From positions 1 to 64,000 of the forward strand of contig DF241524.1 in NCBI GenBank assembly GCA_000507305.1: 64,000 nucleotides of DNA, read 5' to 3'. A program made the translations under genes and the position numbers. Positions 1 through 11,800 of this stretch are shown here, one piece after another; position 1 is the stretch's first letter; every line of letters starts with the position of its first letter. Source of the stretch: Breviolum minutum Mf 1.05b.01. Taxonomy: Eukaryota; Sar; Dinophyceae; Suessiales; Symbiodiniaceae. Below the pieces are notes generated by a model. That model did not search any database. It saw only the letters and a list, made by a program, of their open reading frames with translations, and was not told where the DNA came from.

Positions 1-479
1 AGATTCCCGTGCTAAACCACCATTTGGGGTGACCTCGGCCGAGGTCCTTATAATTTGCACAGCAGCATATGTAATTATCAACTCGTACATGATTGTCAAT
101 TTTTTCTTTAAGTATACAATCATGCCAGTTTGGCCTCTCTCCTGCCCCCCCAAAAGAGTAGATAACGAATATATATTTGCGGAACACCAGGCCCTAAATT
201 TTAGCGGCAAATTATAATGTGAATGGCACTGCTGGACAGGAATACACCAAAAAAATCATCCCATTGCTCGAAAATGCCCAAACATGTCAGCATCCCAAAT
301 CTGCATACAATCCCTAACAAAGCCCCCTGAAAATAGGCCATCCCAGAACCAAAGGATACTCTTCCAACTATGAATTTTCAGGTTCTAGGAGTTAGTTTCA
401 GGGAGGGTAAACATGTTCAATCTGTTCTTCTTCTCCAAAAAAGAACTTCCCTTGGAAAGTACCTTGCTCTCCAAGGAAC

Positions 480-588
480 TGGCACACCGTAGAGCTTGGC
501 CACTTGTCGCACATGCAAGGCACCTGCCACGGTGCCAGCAATGCATGCCGCATCATCCGTGTTGTCAGCGGCCTTGCCAGCCAAGAAC
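480..588 (-). CDS. FBA: FBA-1 exon 3
   Basis: Encodes FLAGKAADNTDDAACIAGTV and AGALHVRQVAKLYGVP. Acceptor accgag|G; donor gttcct, phase 0. The open frame extends upstream of the acceptor, but that would insert residues not found in the family. Confidence 0.9.
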
Positions 589-3500
589 CTCGGTACGACC
601 AACTCGTCGATGATGGGGCGCTTGGCAAAAACTTGGAGGTCGCAGGAAGTCTCCCTCCCCCGAAAATTAACAGCTCGCCCCTGAAAAATGATGATTCATT
701 GGAGTACTTTCCTTTTGGTATGGTCCAAAAATCAGGGGCGAGCTGTTAAATTTCAGGGGTGTAGTAACTGATTAGTAAGTAAATGGGGTATAACCTACTT
801 GTAAATGGGGTATATTGGGATTATAACCTACTTACTAACCCTTATACACCCCTGAAGATTAACATGGAACATAACCATGGAGGTTTCTTTCTAAGTAGGT
901 GATTTGTAGGTTCCATGTTAATCTTCAAGGGTGTATCCCCAAATGCTGTAATTCACCGGAAATTCTTGAGGTTTCGGTGGGACACACCAGGATCTTTAAG
1001 CAAATGACTATAGTTAAGTGGTTGGAATGGCAAGGCATATTCGCTTGCAATAAGCGAAACATACATCATGAATCATCAGTCATACATCATACATATCATA
1101 CATAATACATCATGAATCATAAATCACACATCATACATAACATTGGGGGTATCCCCGGCCCACTAACAGTGGAAAATGAATGATTATTATTTCACTGGCA
1201 TCGTGGGTGGGGGATACCCCCAAATCATACACAAAAAAAAAACATCAATCATGTATCATGGAATTAATGGCCTTTATATTCCATGAGAAACCATCAATGA
1301 TCAAGTTCCTTCCACCCACTGGCCACCAAAGTTGGTCTTTTTTCGAACTATGAGGATGGATATCCTACGGGATCGAATCTATCGGATATCTACATGAGTC
1401 ATGGTGAAAACCATGGTTTACTAATAATTGATGGTTGAGCCTTTCTTTTAACAAAATATGTGCAGGTTCAAGCAGTTTGGGAACCGAACTTTTCTTCAAG
1501 TTTGGAAGCTGTTGGCAACAAGATTTGAGTTCCCGCCCTTATGAAAAAGTTTAATAATCCGTATATAGCTACATTGAAGAATGGTACAATTTTGCGCAAT
1601 GCTACATTTTGCTACCAAATTGATACATTTTACATTGCTACATTTTAGGCAAATTCCCAAAGCTACATTCATGTTCATTTGGAATTCTTAGATGGATATA
1701 CCGTTACACCGTATACATCCGTATACCGTATACCGACCTTAAACTCAACCACCCCTGAAAACTAGCGGCTGGATACCCAAAATGATGGGCCTTGGAAAAG
1801 GTTCTATGTTAAATTTCTGGGAGGTAACCACCAAGCAAACAAAACACTATTTGAATGTGAGTAAACCATGTCAAGTACTGGCGAATACTGTATAGTTTAG
1901 GCCGTCACCCTTCCCAGAAACAGCCGCCAGGTCTTTTACATCTTGGCAAGGTATCCCTAACTGAACCTTCATTTGCCACAAACTGGGGGGAGAACCCTGT
2001 GTATAGTGAACCATACGGGCTATATCACAAACCCTATCCAACAAAAAAACACTCACATATTCCTGGTAGTCTAAACAACCAATTTAAAATAGATGTTTGG
2101 TGAAACAAGCATTTCCAGGCTTGGAACCATCCAAATGAAACAACCACAAAACAATAGGTGTTTAGAGTTCCAGGTTGTAGTGAAACACCAGTAACTTCAG
2201 TACCAAGTAACTGACCACCGCCACGAGAAAAGGTCACCATCACTGGTCCACCTGCCTTCTTGGCTGCTTCCATGCATGCATTTACCGAACTGGAACTCAC
2301 CACATTGACGCCTGGGATTGCGAACTCATTCTCCTTGGCATAGTTCAACAAATCCACCAAGGCTTGACCTGAAATTCAACGAAAATATCAGATCCAAATC
2401 CGAAACGTTTTGTTTGTTTGAAAAATTCCCCGGATCCCAAAATGGATAAACTGACTGAAAAATCGGCCCGGCCCTACGTTTTTCAGGTAGGGCCTCAACC
2501 TGTTGGGAGAGATCTATTATAAGTCATAGGTCCGTAGGCCGTAGGTGTTTGAAGACATTGATTCCTGGTACTGACCTGACCTTTGTTTTCGTGGAACTGA
2601 GTTTTTTTAATGTGGTTCTGACTATGTTTTTTTTTACATGGCAAGTCTTGGTTTCTTACTTTGCAAGTCGGTGGAATTGATATGCAAACTTGCATACAGT
2701 ATTCTGCCGAAATGGTTTGGGGTTCTATCAAACGCATACACTCCATGTACGGCATATTCACCTATGCCGCCGTATACCTAGGAATCTAACTGTTTTTTAA
2801 AGCCCCGAGGCATAGATGTACCATACATGAAGCCTGAAGAGATATTAGTCTCACTGGTTCCCCCTTATCCTTACAGAAGCATATCAGCCTATCTATATGG
2901 GTGTTTCCCAAAAATAGGGGTACCCTAAAATGGATGGTTTATAAATGTTTATAATGGAAAACCCTATTAAAATGGATGATTTGGGGGTACCACTATTTTC
3001 GGAAACATCCATATATCATTTGGTAAATTTTTGTCATTGTTAACGCGGACAAGGCTTCTGTTTCTCACAACTTCCCACACCCCCCCTGAACCTGAACATC
3101 TCTATTTTATCCATGTTTTCTTTTCCAAGAGTTTTGAGACGAGCAAACTATCACCTGATGGCTAGCATATGTCCCGGTGATAGAAATCCCTAGAATACTG
3201 CAATCCCTATAACACAGGGCAGGATTTCATCCCTTGACCAAAAACAACCAGGACCCTTTTTCGGCTCATATGTGATTTGCCAGAAAGTGACCTGTGACCA
3301 CACCAGGTTTGACAGATGCCGGCATCTTGGTGAAGACCTTCTCTGCCACCGAAGTAGCTTGGCGCACCACTTGTGCCCGTGCCCGGCTCGCACGTGCCTG
3401 GGTGTTAGCAACTGCCACACCAGCCATGCCGAGAGCCACAGCGCCTGTGGCCAAAGACGTGGTGGTCTGTGGTTGACGCACCTGACGGTGACCCTGCAGC

Positions 3501-3604
3501 GTCGCAGGCGTTGGCTGCTGGGTCACTTGGCTTGGTGCCAAAAAGGCCGTGGCCGCATAGGCACCGGCGGCAAGAGCAACACCCGCGGTCGCTTTCGAAG
3601 GCAT
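480..3604 (-). CDS. FBA: FBA-1: second class II fructose-bisphosphate aldolase gene, 5' part (runs off left edge)
   Basis: Tandem paralogue of FBA-2, same strand. Three exons are visible: 3604-3292, 2368-2212 and 588-480. The start at 3604 was chosen because it follows a clean 5' flank (cctgccATG) and opens a typical presequence: a hydrophobic signal-peptide-like run (VALAAGAYAATAFLA), a Gln/Thr/Pro linker, a second hydrophobic run (GAVALGMAGVAV) and Arg-rich ARASRARAQVVR. The mature part then reads KMPASVKPGVVTGQALVDLL and so on. Unlike FBA-2 it keeps the F-S-x-G-G phosphate loop. The remaining exons, from HTDHC on, lie beyond position 1. Intron 1 coincides with FBA-2 intron 4; introns 2 and 3 have no counterpart there. 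Confidence 0.88.
655..757. repeat. IR-B element
   Basis: CCCGAAAATTAACAGCTCGC and, inverted, GCGAGCTGTTAAATTTCAGG in FBA-1 intron 2. Confidence 0.83.
845..938. repeat. IR-B element
   Basis: TACACCCCTGAAGATTAACA and, inverted, TGTTAATCTTCAAGGGTGTA in FBA-1 intron 2. Confidence 0.88.
1075..1142. repeat. (ACATCATACAT)n-like tandem repeat
   Basis: Irregular repeats of CATACAT/CATCATGAAT in FBA-1 intron 2; a related patch lies at 1230-1260. Confidence 0.7.
2212..2368 (-). CDS. FBA: FBA-1 exon 2
   Basis: Encodes QALVDLLNYAKENEFAIPGV and NVVSSSSVNACMEAAKKAGG then PVMVTFSRGGG. FSRGGG is the phosphate-binding loop. Acceptor tttcag|G; donor gttact after CA, phase 2, chosen because it joins to exon 3 as GGGQFLAGK. 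Confidence 0.92.
2895..3015. repeat. IR-I element
   Basis: TATATGGGTGTTTCCCAAAA and, inverted, TTTCGGAAACATCCATATA; the inner AAAATGGATGGTT and AAAATGGATGATT are direct repeats. In FBA-1 intron 1. Confidence 0.85.
3292..3604 (-). CDS. FBA: FBA-1 exon 1 (presequence and N-terminus)
   Basis: Encodes 104 residues from MPSKATAGVALAAGAYAATA to PGVVT plus one base. It holds two hydrophobic runs separated by a Gln/Thr/Pro-rich linker and followed by an Arg-rich part, so a bipartite signal for a plastid with extra membranes is likely. Donor gtcact. Confidence 0.9.
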
Positions 3605-4571
3605 GGCAGGCGATGAAGAATTGAAAGGTCGATCGGACTAGACGTCACTGAGCTGTGAAAAAAGGCCTGCAAGGATGGTAGAAAGTACATGTCATGATCA
3701 ACCACTGTGGCTTTCACGATGAAAATCGTTGTTTGACAGGGTAACGGTAAAAGTATTTTTTCTGGGGCTATGGCTATGCTCGGAAAAAATTGGATGATAG
3801 TAGTAATCCTCCAAGTGTTCGATTCTGATTCAAAAACTTCTCCCCAGGCATGTCTTTGTTTAAATGAGAATCCAAGGTCTTATCTAGAGACTTGAAAGTA
3901 GCATAAAACACCCTACTATGGGTGAAAATGTTCCGCAATATATTTAGGGATGAAATGCTCTGTCCTGGTCTAACAAGACAAGATCTTGGATTCAAGTGCA
4001 AAGGAATATCATGAAATATCTGAAGTTAACATGTCCCAATACCCACCCAATCTTGGTCAGAATCAGTGAAATCACATGACATGGCAACACAATTGGTAAT
4101 CCCACAGCCCCTGGAATTAGTGACCTCTTGATTCCCAATGGAGGTCACGTTTTCAACCCAGAAAACAAATCAGCCAGCTGATTTTTCTCAACAACAAAAA
4201 CAACCACAAACCAGAAACTACAGAGACCTCAACGTATAGATATCATGTTAGTAATTATATCAACTATATGTGCATCTGAAAGTAATAATAATTAATAAGT
4301 AAATAATAAGCAACAAACAAGTACAGTAGTCATTATAAATTACAAATATCAACGGACTGAAAACATGGAATGCCAGCCCGGTTTCCCAAAAGCTTTATAG
4401 AGCCCAAGAGATAAAAGCCGTTTACGGGGAGGGTATTCTAGCTATTAGTTCGATGTGATGTGCAAATACTATTGCATGTTCCATATTATGTCCTATCATC
4501 ATATCAACTACTATTGTTCCATTTCCAAGAAATCTGAAAATCATTTTGCGGATACTATATACGAATACTAC

Positions 4572-4736
4572 CATCCTTTCTCAACAGCTTCGTCAAGCTC
4601 AATGACACCTTTCAAACTCGCCCAATGTCCGTGCACCACCGGTCCCGGGTGCTTCTCCACCAACCAGGCCCCTTTCTCCATCACATCCACCCCCCTTTTC
4701 CCAATGAAGCTGGAGGGTTCTGAAATTCGATGGCAC
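4572..4736 (-). CDS. Exon-like segment, unknown product
   Basis: A 165-nt open stretch with an AG|G acceptor (gaatcag|G) and a gtagta donor. It reads CHRISEPSSFIGKRGVDVME and continues KGAWLVEKHPGPVVHGHWAS. Composition is more GC-rich than its flanks and looks like protein. It does not belong to the aldolase fold and its phase does not fit FBA-2 exon 20. Function unknown. Confidence 0.35.
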
Positions 4737-6547
4737 CTGATTCGCAAGGACGCAAAGAATTTGTTGTACAAACAACACAGGGAGAGAGTTGGAGTTTAGG
4801 TGTCAAACTGATGGGTGTTTTTCTCGGAGTTCTCTTCAACATGAATGGAATTTTTCAACCTGAACATGTTGAGCCTGAATTGCCTGAATCATACATTTTC
4901 ACTGGAATAAAGTAACCTTAAATTTGACATAGTTGGACCTAAAAATGGATTCAACATGTTTTTTTCTCAAGGTCAAAGGGGAATTTGTAGCTCCAAAAAG
5001 CACCCTTTCAGAAAGCGGTTGGTGTTTTTCGTTGAAGTTTATTTCCCTCCAATTTAACGAATAGATGCCCAAAATGACGCCATGTCGTAAGGGAGATACA
5101 TCATTTTCCCATCATTTTTGGGTATCTATATTTGTCAACCATCCGGAGATTAATGTTTCGTATTCAATAGGGATCCTTATAATGGTTAATTATTATCATC
5201 CCCACATTACCGGGCAACTGTTTTTTTTTTCATTGCTCATCGTTGGTTTCAAAAACTCCCCGAAATTCCGATCCCCAAATACCATGATAATTCCACTTAG
5301 TGGATGATACGTAATGATGATAGTACTAGTCGATGGCGACATGATGATCACAACTGCCCCCCCCCCTCGGTTCGTATCCCCTAGGGCTGTAGGTTCTTCC
5401 GCTTCAAAAAAAAAAAGCTCCACATACTTTTGGGGTCCAAAAAAATACCAAAACGCGCAGGAAGTGGCCCTGGATGTCTAGGGCAATGTAAAAGTTGTTT
5501 AAAAAATTCGCCAAAGAACATGTAACACATCAACTATGCCTTGCCACCACAACCGCTACCTTTTAAATCCCATTAATTCATGGAAGTGGAACCATTTTCC
5601 TCTTTTGGTAAAGAAAAAGGAGGCACGGAAATGATTGGAGGAAGAGTCTACACTTTCCTTCCTGTCTCAAGGTTCTCCAAAAAAGCATCGTTTCGAAAAA
5701 AAAAACGCAGCACCGAACAACTCCCCGAAACACTTTTTCGGATGCACGACAACAAAAACTCCACCGACTTCGCCGTTGCGAAGCAACGTCTTAAAAGGAA
5801 AAATAAACTGAATGTCTATATCTCTCTCTGCTCTAAATGGCTCAAAATGATCTTCTGAGGTCATTGATGAGAGAAAACAACATTAAGAAAGCATGTGGGC
5901 ATTTTAGTATGTGGGAGATATACCTTGTCACTTATAAGATTCCAACGTCAAGAGTTACCGCCATTTTACTTCCGTAAGGATTTTGCTCCAAACATTTTGC
6001 CATGAACATTGTCAGCAATATATCTTCTTTGTACGTTTTCAACTTGAGTTGTTGCGAGTTCAGCGATGTTGGAACCATGCGGCAAAGATTCCACAACCAA
6101 AAGGAATCGATGCATTTCCATTTCCATGTAGAAATGAACAAAAACAGGAGCAAGAAGAACGAATCTATGCCATGGGTTGTTGTAAAAGTTTAAAGCCTCA
6201 AACCATGGTTGGCTGAACTTTTTTGCTTGTTTCATCTTACTACAACCACTTGTAGCTCCTAAAATAACTTTGCAAGTTCACTTTGCGAAGAAGCATGGAT
6301 TTCAAGATCATATTCAAAGAGGTAAACCTTGGGCAAAGTCCCTCTTCCCAGAATTTTTCGGCAAAATGAAGGTTTAGATTGTGATCCCAACGCCTAAATA
6401 TACAATAATCCTGGTGGTGACTGTTGCTGGGAAGGAGGACAACTGAATTTTGGATGTTCATCCTACCTTTGTACAACAGAAATGAACGGTTTTGAGGCCT
6501 AACCAAAAAATATAGCTTAACCCCCTAAAAAAGAAGGAAAAGTGGCT

Positions 6548-6645
6548 CTAGTTGGTGGTTTCAACCAATTTGAAAAATATTAGTCAACTTGGAATCTCTT
6601 CCCAACTAGGGGTGAAAATAAAACATATGCGAAACCACAACCTAG
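6548..6645. repeat. IR-C element
   Basis: Ends CTAGTTGGTGGTTTCAACC and, inverted, GAAACCACAACCTAG; the middle carries TGAAAAATATTAGTCAA and a GGGGTGAAAATAAAACAT segment shared by all IR-C copies. Confidence 0.85.
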
Positions 6646-6838
6646 AAAATATAGCTTAACCCCAAAAAAGTAGGAAAAGTGTGGCTTCTCATCCATGGTA
6701 AAACAAGATCTTTTTTGATCATTTTGAGCCAAGTTCTTAATGATTTCACTGACACTTAGGACGGCAATCCCCCGCGACGTGGACCCATCACATTCTTCGG
6801 CATGTCCTTGGTTTTTTTTGTAAGGTGACCAGGGCAGT

Positions 6839-6856
6839 TCATATATATATATATAT
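6839..6856. repeat. (TA)n microsatellite
   Basis: Short pure AT run; similar ones at 62413-62432 and 62847-62863. Confidence 0.85.
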
Positions 6857-8116
6857 GTATGGAAACATAAATATGTATAATATGTAGTTTTTTGAAAGTA
6901 GGGATATACAAAATATGTTGGAATTCTTTAGTGCCTGTTCATATATATCTATATATTTAGTAGGGATTCCCATCCCAGAACGATTTTTCCAGTCCCACCA
7001 TTCAGCTACGGTAAGTTTTTGACTGGTGAAGTTCTTCAGCACCGACGTTAACAATCCATTTCTCATCAACAAAATCACAGAGTCCTTACCAACTTCAAAA
7101 GTTACCACCTTTCTCAAGATTTCACAAAATATATACCTCCAAGGAACTAACATTAGTTCCTTTTAAAGATGGAAAAATGATCAAATCCCCTTCCATAGGT
7201 GGGATATGGACTCGTTCTGGAAGGAGGGTACATCATTTAAAATGGGCCATGACTTGGGGTTGTCCCCCCCTCTCAGAAATAGTGACCACAAGAAACCCTC
7301 ATAATCATCACGTGTTTTGTAGGCAATACTGTTCATGGAAGAAATCCCAAACAACCACCGGGGATGTATAGAACCCTGTAAATAAGGGGATAAACTATCA
7401 ACTGGTGCAGGAGTTCTTCCATCAACAGTATCTTTTACTGGTAGGTAAGAACCACCCTCACCTTATTGCTCATTTGCTCATCACGATGAGCGCATCCCAG
7501 TTTACATTCAACTACTGACCAGCTTACAGGGAAATGCCCGAAATTATTGCTAGTTAGATCCATTTTGAAGGGCCCTCAAATCACTCAAATCATTTGGGTG
7601 TGATCACACGCATTTAATAAGTAGTGAACCGTAAAAACCTCCAAATCAACTAACACAGCACACTTCCAAGAAGAGTTTGTGTTCAGTTCCCTTTCATTGG
7701 TGCAAGCTGAGAATCAAAAAAGAGTTTTAACATAGCCCCTCAAACATGGTCGTTGGGAGACTTTTCATATGCTATGTTAGTTTTAGGGGCTGCCCCTCTC
7801 AAAGTCTTCTGGAAAAAAATGATTCCTGGTGGGAGGAACCCATCTTAAACATGCAGCAACAAAAACACACCAACCAGAATACATAAGTACTTCCTTATCG
7901 GCTCTTCATGAAAACAGCAGTGATTAATGTTTTTTTTCCTGGACAAACTCATCATACAAAACCATTTTCTGCAAGCACAGATTTTGCAGTGAAATTTTGG
8001 GTGGTTTCCTTCATCATTTTCAATCAGTCTTGTCGGTATTATTCCTGTAGATCCCCAGATTGTTTGATCAGCTTACCAAGGGGTGGGAAATGTTCCACCA
8101 TCCGTTTAAGTTGTGT

Positions 8117-8165
8117 GTATATATATATATATATATATGTATATATGTCTATAAATATATATATA
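8117..8165. repeat. (TA)n microsatellite
   Basis: TA dinucleotides with a few GT/CT breaks in the FBA spacer. Confidence 0.9.
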
Positions 8166-8389
8166 TAGAGGATGAGCAGAGCCAAAACTGTTGGAGTTCT
8201 ATTTCCGGAACCATGATCAACTAAACTTCAAGTAAGGAGGCATTTTTTGAAGCTTTATATCCGCTTTTTGTTTTCTGGTATGAAAAATGAAGTTGTTTGT
8301 TGCCTTGCCTTGGGTCCTGATATAGAAATAGGAATCGTACATAAATATATAGACACACAAATGCATGTATGAATATATATATATATAGT

Positions 8390-8508
8390 GGGATGTCCAT
8401 GGTACTTAGTAACTGGGATATCACCCCTTTATAGGTAGGTTGTAAGTCCCTTAAGTAGGTTATAAACCAAGTTGCTAACTTGTTACTAACTTCCGTGGAC
8501 ATCCAAGT
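8390..8508. repeat. IR-E element
   Basis: GGGATGTCCATGGTACTTAG with AACTTCCGTGGACATCCAAG inverted at the other end; inner part rich in GTTATAA. Confidence 0.8.
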
Positions 8509-8636
8509 ATATACATCCCAATAATATCAGGGTCTATATATTCATCCGGAGTGAAAACCACATAGACTGTTTTCTTGCTAATCCCGGCAAACACGGTCAC
8601 CCATTTAGATATCCTCATTCCTTCATGCAATACTAT

Positions 8637-8732
8637 CCCAAACACTTAATGTATGGTAGATTTAGCTACTATATTTGATTACCTTTTCTGGCAAATGCAG
8701 GTAAATATACCATACATTGAGTGTTTGGGTAT
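8637..8732. repeat. IR-D-like palindrome
   Basis: CCCAAACACTTAATGTATGG and, inverted, CCATACATTGAGTGTTTGGG; directly downstream of FBA-2 exon 20. Confidence 0.8.
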
Positions 8733-8821
8733 GAAAGTTTCAAGTGTATTTTTCCTGCTCAATATCTTAGTTGGCATCTGAGTGAGGAGCATTGCCGGCC
8801 AAGAGACTGGTGGCCCCAGAC

Positions 8822-8866
8822 CCAAGACGTTCACACATCGCAAGTCTTCGAAACATTGCTCCATGC
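8822..8866 (-). CDS. FBA: FBA-2 exon 20 (C-terminal; 3' end unresolved)
   Basis: Encodes MEQCFEDLRCVNVL, equivalent to LEKAFQELNAIDVL, the last residues of FbaA. A gtctgg donor follows. Reading on in frame runs into an IR-D palindrome at 8637-8732; a single base shift would instead give a short tail and a stop near 8773. So the terminus is either in a further small exon or behind a sequence error. Confidence 0.75.
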
Positions 8867-11800
8867 CTTATGTCATAACAAACAAAGGGAGGAATCGAGG
8901 ATCCCAATGAGGAACAGTTGGGGGTGATGCGAAGCCAAACACAGAAATGATGAACAAGTTTTCTTTTAAGTTTGTTTCTTTTCTCACTTGAAACAATATG
9001 GTAGTCAAACTAGAAAGATAGCGCGGTTTGGACAGAAATCAGGATTGAAACAGTTATACACAAACATCTGGGCAAATTACAAGCTAGTTCAAGGGGATTC
9101 TTGGGGGAGAATTCGCTTACCAAACCACCATTTGGGGTGACCAAACCGCCGGTTGGTCACCATAATTTTCCTAGAAAAATAGGAAAGATGAACAACTTAG
9201 TCTTGGAGTTTCTTTCTTTTCCTATAATTTTTCTTCAACACAAACACTCAACTGAACCGCAAAAGGATTTGACACACTCTCAACAACAAATTCATGGAAG
9301 GAAAATAATCTCTGCCAAAAAAAATCCATCAAATTGTCATGGTATTGCCATCTCACTTTACCACTTTACCGTTTTAATAAACCCAAGAACCCCCACAAAA
9401 AAAACAACCCCACCCGCAAAAAATGATTGACCCAGTTGTGCGCTCCACCCCAAAAAAAACAAACCTCAGCTCCGACTCGTTGCGTTTCACGGTGGACTCT
9501 TCGGCGGAACGGATGCAGGCTCGTGGGTCGTAGTATTTCTTGTTGGGTTTGTCAGTGCCATCTGGATTGCCAATCTGCGTCCTTGGTGGTGGTTTTCGTT
9601 CTCCCACGCCTTTATATATACACCACGGTAAAATATGATGAAACTAGATACCCAAAAAATGACGCCAGATTTTGAAGGGAGATCCATGCAGTTAAAAGCC
9701 CGTCATTTTTGGTGTCGATTCGTTCAATTTCGGATACCATGGGCACTTGGTGATGATAAGCTTGTGGAGTCACCTGATTTCTCAAATCCTCCTACTTTTG
9801 ATGGGTAAACATACCATGGCACCCACGGTTCCTTCATCTTTAGGGATTATAACCCATATATGTCTAGGGCTTAAAACCTTTATTGCTCATGGTTTTGGAG
9901 TCCAAAGGTAGAACGTATTTGAAACAAAAAACATCGAATTGTGCTGATCTTTATATGGCAGCTATCCGAGATAAGGAAAACACTTCACTGTAATACCAAC
10001 CCATGCGTGTTGCAACTGTTGGGTTGAAATGGGAATCTAGTGCTGTTTTACCCATGGAGATTACACCAACATTTCAAATGGGTTGATTCCCAACAACTCT
10101 TTACTAGTTGGTGGTTGAACCACCCATCTGAAGAATATGCACGTCAAATTGGATCATTTCCCCAAGTAGGGATGAAAAAAAATATTTGAAACCACCACCC
10201 AGTTTATAATTTAATTACCAGTACCTTTATGTTCACCATAAAAAAACATGTTTGAGAAGGATGTGAAGCTGCACAATTTGATCAAAAAACAAAAGATCAT
10301 ATACAGGAACGACTACAGTAGGATGGTCCCTCCCTAAAAGTTTCACTAGAAAGTATAATACTATCATAAATGGGACAAACGTGGACACACTACCTATCAA
10401 CCGGTGCAGGATTTCTTCCAGTGGTTTCCCCCATCTTGGTCTCATAAAGGCAAGACCTTTTCAGAGGCAATATAGACAGCGGGATGGAAATCCGTTCGAA
10501 ACAGCCAAACGCGAGCCCTGAGCGGTGTTAAAAAAATTCAAGTATATCCCCTAGAATTCATGTATGGCATATTTACCTATATTTACCATAAAATTCAACC
10601 AAATATAGGTACATACGCCATACATGGATGGTATGGGTATGCCAATTGCATGATGGTCATCCCCAAAAAACAATAGAGCGACTACATTCTGCAAGGGTCT
10701 TGATTTGACTCTGTACAGAAACCCAAGCAATGGCTCAGTTTTTTCCTCGGATTTGCTGGTTTTCGATGCCTGGAAAACGTTAACAAAAACACAATTCAAA
10801 AGAATGATGTATTATGATTTATTATGGGTAGAATATCTGTAAACAATCACCTTAAACAAATAAATCCCAAGATTGGACACCCAAAATATTTTCATCAACC
10901 ATTTCAGGGACCGAATTAATAGAGGAATCTGTCACCTATATCCACATCATTTTGGGGCCCAAAAAACATCTTTTGGATCCTGTCGATCCTGTCGATCCTG
11001 TCGTGACCATTTTCACCTCATCCAATCCATGGCACTGCAAGTAATCGTGGTATTTCTGCTCAAACTCTCGAATGCCACTCCAATAAGACCACCTAAAAAC
11101 AGCAATGGAAAAAAAAACACGTTCGATTCATACATAAATATAGCCATTTATAAGGGATTATCATATAATATAATATAATATAAGTGAATATCTATGGTAT
11201 ACAGGGAATGAATACTACCAAAAATACGGTATATAACTATATAACTGGCTGTTTTTTTTTCGGGTATTTTATGGGTAACTTCCAATACTCGACCACCTGT
11301 CGGTCCCTCCTGTGGAACCGAAAAAAAAAAACACACCGAGTCAAAGCAACGCAGCTTTCAACAGCCTGGTGGGGTTCACCCACCGACAAGATTGGTGAGC
11401 AAAGCTGACTTGTTGTGGGCTGACTTGGGTGATAACCCAGACCCATACCATCCATGGGACTGGTATATTTACCTACATGAATGGTTGATTTTTATGGTTT
11501 TCATGTAGGGAAATATACCATACATGGATCCTATGGGAGATAAATGGCCGAAAATAAACGGATTAGCTGACGTTATAATAACTCTACTTTTTAGCGCTTA
11601 TGACCCATGATGACCCCATTTATAACTGGATCCGGGCCCCACCTTGTGATTCATATTCAATACACCATCCGAGGTCCTTCACCATGGATTGGCAAAAATC
11701 CCCCTAGACATCCAACCATATCTCCTGACAAGTTTTTTGGTCCAAATAGAACAAAACAGAACCCCCCCCAGAAAATTAAGATGTCCCCTAAAAACTCAGG

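Larger units (their letters stand above)
3605..8821. other. Spacer between FBA-2 and FBA-1
   Basis: About 5.2 kb separating the two same-strand aldolase genes. It holds one exon-like segment (4572-4736), inverted-repeat elements (6548-6645, 8390-8508, 8637-8732), AT microsatellites (6839-6856, 8117-8165) and otherwise AT-rich sequence. No promoter motif could be recognised; dinoflagellate promoters generally lack a TATA box. Part of it may be 3' UTR or a last small exon of FBA-2. Confidence 0.5.
9582..11035. other. FBA-2 intron 18
   Basis: 1.45 kb with an IR-D palindrome (10548-10640) and an IR-C element (10104-10202). A short TCGATCCTG triplet repeat lies at 10980-11002. No coding evidence. 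Confidence 0.5.

Noticed and set aside
5065-8168. Scattered open frames of 60-110 residues in the FBA spacer
   Set aside because: AT-rich, run through repeats and microsatellites, with no conserved motif.
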